NCBI GenBank assembly: GCA_026397315.1
Contig: JAPLVC010000003.1
Location: 1-64,000, forward strand
Direction of reading: 5' to 3'
Length of the DNA: 64,000 bases
Origin: Candidatus Aenigmatarchaeota archaeon
Lineage (GTDB): Archaea; Aenigmatarchaeota; Aenigmatarchaeia; QMZP01; QMZT01
Below are positions 59,560-64,000 of the stretch, piece by piece (the stretch's first letter is position 1; the number at the start of each line of letters is the position of its first letter). The notes under the pieces were generated by a model. That model was not told the origin of the DNA. It ran no database searches and saw nothing but the letters and a program-made list of their open reading frames with translations. The translations under genes were made by a program, and so were the position numbers.

Positions 59560-60487
59560 AGTTATTCCCTTCTCTATCGCATCTATTACAAATTTTATTA
59601 TATGTTTTTTCACATTTAAAAGTAGATTTCCTTGTTTCTATTTTTATTTCTCTACCGTCTGGTTTTTTACCTTTAAACTGTTTCAAACATAAATATTCTT
59701 TCGGTAATGTGTATCGATATTCTATAATAAAATATTCATAAATTTTATTTAACAGTTCTGGAGATATTTTAAGTTGGTCACAAATGAACTTCAATTTATC
59801 TTCGTGGTCTTTGGCATCAAATGTAGATGATCCTTGCTGCTTCACCGATAAGTCAATATAAAATGGGACTATGCCTTTTTTTAAGATGTTAATAATAATG
59901 TCAAGTTCAATTTCAAAACCATTTGCACTCAATTCTAAATCTTTTACAATTGAATGATGCATTCCCCAACAACCACACTGACCATCTGGAATTGATTTGT
60001 TGAATATAGACTCAACTATGTTTAATTCAAATCTTTCAATCTGATCTCTTGGTTCACCCATTCCGAATTTACCTTGTCGACAAGAAAGGCAAACTTTTTC
60101 TCCACTTATAAGAGAATCTAACACTTTGAAAATATTATTGAATGATATGTCATTATCGCCATCAATACATATCACAAAATCATGCACTTTCTCTATGTTT
60201 CCATAAACTTCTTTATGCATCTCTTTTAAATAATATCTTATAATATCCCCCTTTTTGTGTGTTCCAACAAACAAATCTTCTTCGCCAGTATCTGCATTGA
60301 CAATAATTGGTCTACCTCTCAAAATTGGTATATGATGTGGATTAACATCTCTTTTGGCAAACTCGTTTTTGTGTTCTCTAAACCAATTTAAGAAATTATT
60401 GCAAAGTGTCATTTCATCATCTATTTTGCCCTTAAACATAGGTGTGAGCAAAAGTAGATTTTTTACAATAACCATAGAAAATCGCAT
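59522..60487 (-). CDS. Glycosyltransferase-like protein (GT-A fold)
   Basis: 321 residues from the ATG at 60487 (the frame to 60505 begins with TTG). VHDFVICIDGDNDISFNNIF has the D-x-D and Asp-rich strand of GT-A enzymes, followed by CLSCRQGKFGMGEPRDQIERFELNIVESIF and GQCGCWGMHHSIVKDLELSANGFEIELDIIINILKKG, which is the layout of family 2 dolichol/nucleotide-sugar transferases. A Cys-rich tail (CEKTYNKICNRCDREG) ends the protein. Its AT-rich codon use matches the island. Purpose inside a restriction-modification island is unclear. Confidence 0.6.
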   Translation of the reverse strand: MRFSMVIVKNLLLLTPMFKGKIDDEMTLCNNFLNWFREHKNEFAKRDVNPHHIPILRGRPIIVNADTGEEDLFVGTHKKGDIIRYYLKEMHKEVYGNIEKVHDFVICIDGDNDISFNNIFKVLDSLISGEKVCLSCRQGKFGMGEPRDQIERFELNIVESIFNKSIPDGQCGCWGMHHSIVKDLELSANGFEIELDIIINILKKGIVPFYIDLSVKQQGSSTFDAKDHEDKLKFICDQLKISPELLNKIYEYFIIEYRYTLPKEYLCLKQFKGKKPDGREIKIETRKSTFKCEKTYNKICNRCDREGNNFKVSKSPECIQK

Positions 60488-60491
60488 TTTA

Positions 60492-60746
60492 TTATTTGAA
60501 TGCAAATGAAAATATTTTGTCTACATCCTTATGAAGTCCCTGAATTCCAATTCCCATTCCAAATTCAATCATTTTTTCTTGAGAGGGATTATTTTCTCTC
60601 GTTTCTTGAGCTATTCTTGGATTATGATAAAATTTAACCGTAATATTAAACTCTTTTTCTATATCTTTTATATGTAATCCAATAAGATGTGAATTACGAC
60701 AAATAGGCAAAACAGTGTCCGTCTGTAAATTTTCTAAATCTATCAT
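60492..60746 (-). CDS. Small protein resembling an RCK_C (TrkA-C) domain
   Basis: 84 residues from the ATG at 60746. SHLIGLHIKDIEKEFNITVKFYHNPR and MIEFGMGIGIQGLHKDVDKIFSFAF have the spacing of the TrkA-C/RCK_C ligand domain (S-x-LIG-x-x-L...G-x-GI-x-G), but there is no transporter attached. It precedes the glycosyltransferase-like gene with a 4-base gap. Weak assignment. Confidence 0.45.
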   Translation of the reverse strand: MIDLENLQTDTVLPICRNSHLIGLHIKDIEKEFNITVKFYHNPRIAQETRENNPSQEKMIEFGMGIGIQGLHKDVDKIFSFAFK

Positions 60747-60869
60747 CAAATCCCCATTTTCATAAATGGGTTATATATTTAAATAATAAAACCCTATTTT
60801 TGACACTTATATATAAACTTTACTGTTTTTTGGAATATATACGTTTCTGTTTACTGATAAGTAATTAAT

Positions 60870-61625
60870 TCATATAATATTCTTTCTTTTTTGGAAACAC
60901 ATATCGAGTTTGTTAATTTGAACTCTAAATCCAGTCCCATGATCATGTGATCTCCCATTTGGATATTGCCCTATCCGTATGTCAACGAGAATATCTCCGC
61001 TTTTCAATAGATTAATGAAATTATCGAAACTAAACTCACTAAGCAGCCAAGCTTCATTGAACCAGAATTCTTCATTTTTCCCGCTTCCTCTGCATTCTGC
61101 CTTAACGAATAACAACTGAGGGAACTTCTTCTCGAAACACTCCCTTAAAATTCTTCTATTCCAATACCCCAAAACTTCTTTCTTCTCTTCAGGTTTGTCA
61201 GTTAGATATTTCATTATATCCATTGGTGCAGGACCGCCAGACACAAGTTCTACCTTATCTTCGCTTACCTCAACTATGAATCCTTGTTTCCCTCTGAGAG
61301 TATTGAATTTTAATGTGCTTACCGTGGTATGCAGGTCTGGTTTTTCATTCCCTCTGGCTTGATACCCGAATCTTTTGAGAAGAACAGAATTGGCACCATC
61401 CGGCAAAGGCGATTTTGTGAATAGTGTCAGCATGCTTTTAGCGGTTTTCCTTGTAGACTTCAATTCAGCACCCTTCATATCGGGAGTTGGAATGTTATTT
61501 TCTGGTATCCCAGTGAGGTCTTCAAGCGTTTTCCCTATCCCAGTTGGACCAGCTCTATGAGTTTTAACCCATTTCCTTTCGTTTAGAAGTTTCAACTGTT
61601 CTACGACTTCCTCATATGTAAGCAT
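60870..61625 (-). CDS. MvaI/BcnI-family restriction endonuclease
   Basis: 251 residues from the ATG at 61625. GPTGIGKTLEDLTGIPENN, then PTPDMKGAELKSTR with the D...ExK catalytic centre, SMLTLFTKSPLP, and HDHGTGFRVQI at the C-terminal end match the MvaI/BcnI family of monomeric type IIP enzymes, which nick CCWGG or CCSGG on both strands. ATG 61646 is another possible start. The DNA methyltransferase is at 58693, with two unrelated minus-strand genes in between. Confidence 0.88.
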   Translation of the reverse strand: MLTYEEVVEQLKLLNERKWVKTHRAGPTGIGKTLEDLTGIPENNIPTPDMKGAELKSTRKTAKSMLTLFTKSPLPDGANSVLLKRFGYQARGNEKPDLHTTVSTLKFNTLRGKQGFIVEVSEDKVELVSGGPAPMDIMKYLTDKPEEKKEVLGYWNRRILRECFEKKFPQLLFVKAECRGSGKNEEFWFNEAWLLSEFSFDNFINLLKSGDILVDIRIGQYPNGRSHDHGTGFRVQINKLDMCFQKRKNII

Positions 61626-61653
61626 ATTTATAATTGGTCGAGACATTAAAAAT

Positions 61654-61953
61654 ATGGCAAAACAGGTAAAGATTATCAAATGTCCATTTTGTAACGATGG
61701 TGACGTTGAGATTACGATGTTTACATCGGTTTTAAACAAAAGAACTGGACCATATGGCGGCAATAAGCCCAAATTTGAACGTTCAGCCGAGCAGATGTAT
61801 GTCAATACCATAAAGTGTCCAAAATGCGGGAGATCTGGCAAAGACATACAAAGAGTAATGAAAACCGGAAAAACAAAGCAATTATCTCACGAAGAACGCA
61901 TAGAAATGCTAAAAAAACGAGGCTTACCGCTTGTTCTCGATTCAAAAAACTGA
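61654..61953 (+). CDS. Zinc-ribbon protein divergent from the restriction gene
   Basis: 99 residues. CPFCNDGDVEITMF and CPKCGRSGKDIQR provide one zinc site with a long insert between. The end is basic and helical (LSHEERIEMLKKRGLPLV). Start codons of this and the restriction gene are about 28 bases apart, so they share a promoter region and could be co-regulated. No known family. Confidence 0.6.
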   Translation: MAKQVKIIKCPFCNDGDVEITMFTSVLNKRTGPYGGNKPKFERSAEQMYVNTIKCPKCGRSGKDIQRVMKTGKTKQLSHEERIEMLKKRGLPLVLDSKN

Positions 61954-61965
61954 ATTTATTTTTAC

Positions 61966-62154
61966 TTACGCTTTCATAATTTTCTTCGCTTTGAGTTTGC
62001 CGTCTTTCGGTAAAATGACAATGATATTCTTCCCGATATGCCTTTTGTGGACGGACACGTAGCCCGTATTGCCGAGACGTTTTACTTTCTTGACAAACAC
62101 TTTCTCTACATCATCGACATGAACAGATATCGGAAGTTCGGCTTCGTCTTTCAT
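61966..62154 (-). CDS. DUF2080-like transposon-associated protein
   Basis: 62 residues from the ATG at 62154, overlapping the preceding stop as ATGA. VKKVKRLGNTGYVSVHKRHIGKNIIVILP matches the DUF2080 (putative transposon-encoded protein) pattern, an AbrB-like small fold common in archaeal mobile elements. It is last in the AbrB/nuclease/DUF2080 operon. Confidence 0.7.
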   Translation of the reverse strand: MKDEAELPISVHVDDVEKVFVKKVKRLGNTGYVSVHKRHIGKNIIVILPKDGKLKAKKIMKA

Positions 62155-62630
62155 TGTCGCTTCAACCCTAACAAATCCCAACGGTTTAAATATTTTCCTT
62201 CTTTATCTCTGAACATTCTTATCGAAGTTTTATTATGTTTTTTACCGGTCTTCCCTGGTTTGTTCTTCCATTCAGCATGTTCAGTTTTTGTATATTTTGA
62301 GACATTCTTACACGGAACTACGAAGAATTCTGGCAATCTTCCTCTTTTCGCTTCATCTAAATTCACAAAGACATAGAAAAGGTTATCGGATTTAACTACT
62401 TCATCATTTTCAGAAAGTATCCACGCTCTCGGTGAATTCTTACCCAATGTTGCTTTAACCTGTATGGCTATTGGCTTTTTACCACCACTGTCTGAAACGA
62501 GGATGTCTATCCCCTTGGTGTTTCTTGAAGTAATCGTAGCGATATATCCCCGTCTCGTCAACTCACCGGCAACAAAATGGGTTCCAGAAATTCCGATTAG
62601 AGCTTTCGGAATCGATTTTGCATTATTCAT
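62151..62630 (-). CDS. PD-(D/E)xK nuclease-like protein
   Basis: 159 residues from the ATG at 62630, which overlaps the preceding stop (TAATG). ISGTHFVAGELTRRGYIATITSRNTKGIDILVSD and PIAIQVKAT show the pattern GID...QxK of restriction-like nucleases, with Gln in the usual Glu place, as in several families near mobile elements. The C-terminal half is basic (KNKPGKTGKKHNKTS). Coupled to the AbrB-like gene before it; a toxin or defence nuclease held in check by that protein is a possible reading. Confidence 0.65.
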   Translation of the reverse strand: MNNAKSIPKALIGISGTHFVAGELTRRGYIATITSRNTKGIDILVSDSGGKKPIAIQVKATLGKNSPRAWILSENDEVVKSDNLFYVFVNLDEAKRGRLPEFFVVPCKNVSKYTKTEHAEWKNKPGKTGKKHNKTSIRMFRDKEGKYLNRWDLLGLKRQ

Positions 62631-62815
62631 TATCCACCTCTTTTCCTTAAAACAACCTTTCCGTTTTCCATTATAAACACCAGTTCGTCGCCCTTCTTCC
62701 AATCAAGCGTTTTAATGATTGAAGTCGGTATGGTGACAAAATGCTTGACATATTCCTTGCTTCTTTTTTTATCTGCCAAAAGGTTGGTGCTTTTGAATGC
62801 TTGAATTCGCGGCAT
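62630..62815 (-). CDS. AbrB/SpoVT-like protein, putative antitoxin
   Basis: 61 residues. SKEYVKHFVTIPTSIIKTLDWKKGDELVFIMENGKVVLRKR is the whole swapped-hairpin DNA-binding domain. It is the first gene of the operon and is preceded by copy 4 of the palindromic element, so it or a relative could bind that palindrome. The start is the ATG at 62815, 17 or more bases downstream of the TATA box. Confidence 0.85.
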   Translation of the reverse strand: MPRIQAFKSTNLLADKKRSKEYVKHFVTIPTSIIKTLDWKKGDELVFIMENGKVVLRKRGG

Positions 62816-62847
62816 ATTTGAAATTCAGAAGCTGGGTATAAATTGTT

Positions 62848-62859
62848 ATGTTTAAACAT
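62848..62859 (-). promoter_or_regulatory. Palindromic operator/promoter element, copy 4
   Basis: ATGTTTAAACAT followed on the minus strand by AACAATTTATACCC as TATA box, about 35 bases ahead of the AbrB-like start at 62815. The sequence is nearly the same as at 1306-1328 (AACTATTTATCC). Confidence 0.6.
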
Positions 62860-62932
62860 TTTTTGGTGATATTTTTGCCATATATCGGTTTACAAAATTA
62901 TTGGTAACTTTTGTCATTTCCAACTACTGTCA

Positions 62933-62998
62933 GGCTTTGCACATTAAGTCCTTGATTTAAGCGACTATTTGTGCAGGAGCTACTATTTGTGCAAAGCC
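62933..62998. repeat. Inverted repeat and short direct repeat at the right edge of the island
   Basis: GGCTTTGCACA at 62933-62943 and TGTGCAAAGCC at 62988-62998 are perfect inverse copies 11 bases long, with 44 bases between. Inside, CTATTTGTGCA occurs at 62965 and 62983. The region 62860-63019 has no gene I can support. The repeat may mark the end of the acquired block or be a bidirectional terminator. Confidence 0.45.
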
Positions 62999-63019
62999 TA
63001 CGCATCACGCACGCATCAG

Positions 63020-63610
63020 TCAGCCAGCATTCAGAACGTGTAACGTTATCGGCACGTTGGAGCCGAAATTAGTCGTGTTTTCCAGGCAGTCGCCGAACTT
63101 CATGTCCCTGCACGCGACCGCGTTATACATGTATGTCCCGGCAGGCGTGCCGTCGGGGATGCGTATTTTTATCGAATAAAGGTCCACGTATCCGTAGCTC
63201 ACGAGCGTCGAGTTATCCGGTTGTTCCATCATCACCCGCATGCGAGTGAGGAGCGGCTCGCACGTCGTGAAATGCAGGCACTGGTAAGCCGCCATCACGT
63301 CGAAATCCGCGGCTGAAGGGAATACCTTGGCGACGAACATGTGCGCCTCTTCATCGTCCGCGAAGTTGTTGAAGACGACGTCAAATCCCACCGTGTCATT
63401 CGCCTTCAGCCAGAACACGCCGTCGCCGTTTATCTTGAATGTGAAGTCATTCGACACGGATATCTGCGAGCCGTTGGTGGAATTATCCAGCGTTTTGTTG
63501 TAGTATTCGTATTCCGTGGTCTCGTTTACGTCCTTGACGCCTCTGCCGACACATCCGCTTGCCGCGACGAGCGCGACCAGCGCGAAAGCGATAACAAACG
63601 AAACTCTCAT
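63020..63610 (-). CDS. Predicted lipoprotein
   Basis: 196 residues from the ATG at 63610 (MRVSFVIAFALVALVAASGC); the frame to 63682 is open by chance. Lipobox AASGC gives Cys20 as anchor. The outer domain has strands, several N-x-S/T sites (NETTE, NSTNGS) and two Cys pairs (CLHFTTCEP, CRDMKFGDC), without a known family. GC-rich codon use returns here, in contrast with the island just to the left. Divergent from the gene at 63669. Confidence 0.65.
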   Translation of the reverse strand: MRVSFVIAFALVALVAASGCVGRGVKDVNETTEYEYYNKTLDNSTNGSQISVSNDFTFKINGDGVFWLKANDTVGFDVVFNNFADDEEAHMFVAKVFPSAADFDVMAAYQCLHFTTCEPLLTRMRVMMEQPDNSTLVSYGYVDLYSIKIRIPDGTPAGTYMYNAVACRDMKFGDCLENTTNFGSNVPITLHVLNAG

Positions 63611-63668
63611 AATAACCAATTCCCCGAGCCCTAATAAATGATTAAAAGCTTGCAACGAAGATTTTAGC

Positions 63669-64000
63669 ATGAAGGCGCTCAAAACCTTCTACAGGGCAGT
63701 CCTGCCGTTTGATTATTCCGCGTTTAAGCCGGAGGAGCTTAACGAACATATGATAAACGTAATGGCAGGCGATCTTCACAAGAACCACGGCTATGACGTT
63801 TCCGTCAAAGGGAACATGATGAAGATAACGGTTCCAGACGGGGAAGATGGGATTTCAAAGATGCCGGGTTATATGCTGGAAGGCCTGAAGAAAGCCGGCC
63901 TGTGCATGGAGGAAGTTTTTGTTCTGGATGATCTGACAAAAGTGGAGCTTTTCGGCATCGAGATGAGGGCCAACCGCCGAGGAAAAACCATATTTCCCAT
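63669..64000 (+). CDS. Unknown protein, cut by the right edge
   Basis: 110 complete codons are visible from the ATG at 63669 to the window edge with no stop. MKALKTFYRAVLPFDYSAFKPEEL begins it, and later parts include an acidic loop (VPDGEDGIS) and a strand/helix mixture. I recognise no family. Codon use is like the core genes. Start codons of this and the lipoprotein are about 58 bases apart. Confidence 0.6.
   Translation, partial: MKALKTFYRAVLPFDYSAFKPEELNEHMINVMAGDLHKNHGYDVSVKGNMMKITVPDGEDGISKMPGYMLEGLKKAGLCMEEVFVLDDLTKVELFGIEMRANRRGKTIFP

Noticed and set aside
1-64000. CRISPR array or cas genes
   Set aside because: No regularly spaced direct repeats of the right size and no Cas family were seen.

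Overview
The window is archaeal and most probably from a DPANN-type genome (Diapherotrites/Micrarchaeota-like is my guess, not proven). Supporting signs are archaeal translation genes (uL16/L10e, uS5-uL30-uL15, SecY, L7Ae-S28e-L24e, aEF-1beta), an Orc1/Cdc6 initiator, a two-domain Cdc48/VAT ATPase, an MC1-type chromatin protein, Bud32 of KEOPS, AT-rich TATA boxes directly ahead of leaderless start codons, tRNAs without encoded CCA, and tRNA introns at unusual sites. Genes are short, tightly packed and often overlap by 4 bases.

Layout. 1-5.7 kb is accessory: a transposase tail, a Doc-like toxin with a ribbon-helix-helix partner, a deaminase, a DUF4258/DUF2283 pair, a decayed tandem duplication carrying two zinc-ribbon genes, and a MazG/DUF2075 helicase pair. 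5.7-9 kb holds orc1, a possible small RNA, a lipoprotein and an MNT-HEPN toxin-antitoxin pair with a perfect 20-bp palindrome. 9-14 kb is a thiamine operon (thiM-thiE-thiC-thiL) preceded by a coiled-coil gene. 14-19.2 kb is an aspartate/asparagine block (aspS, an AsnC-type regulator divergent from asnA, asnS). 19.2-26.7 kb has rnhB, exported proteins, a long coiled-coil protein and five consecutive pilin-like genes. 26.8-31.8 kb has MC1, a nucleotide-sugar dehydrogenase, non-oxidative pentose phosphate enzymes (tal, rpe, rpiB) and a DNA-binding-domain/sugar nucleotidyltransferase fusion. 34.4-37.6 kb is a partial group 4 [NiFe]-hydrogenase cluster with its maturation protease. 40.6-46.9 kb has secY, ribosomal proteins, bud32 and a tRNA thiolation pair (TtuA/Ncs6-like enzyme and a ubiquitin-like carrier). 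46.9-48.8 kb has five tRNAs, three of them with introns and two of those with two introns each. 48.8-55.9 kb has coiled-coil proteins, a membrane-anchored winged-helix protein, translation genes and the cdc48 operon. 56.2-62.9 kb is an AT-rich island beside tRNA-Gly: an IS4-like transposase, AbrB-type regulators, an MvaI/BcnI-like restriction-modification system, a glycosyltransferase-like gene and an AbrB/nuclease/DUF2080 operon.

The most interesting signal is an extended promoter element, RTGTTTAAACAT followed by a TATA box, that sits in the same place ahead of four unrelated accessory loci at both ends of the window (130, 1310, 2105 and 62850). It looks like a shared operator for toxin-antitoxin-like and nuclease-like genes. 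Other points to follow up are the RHH-nucleotidyltransferase fusion, the hydrogenase cluster without a small subunit, the non-canonical tRNA introns, and the nested palindrome upstream of the cdc48 operon.
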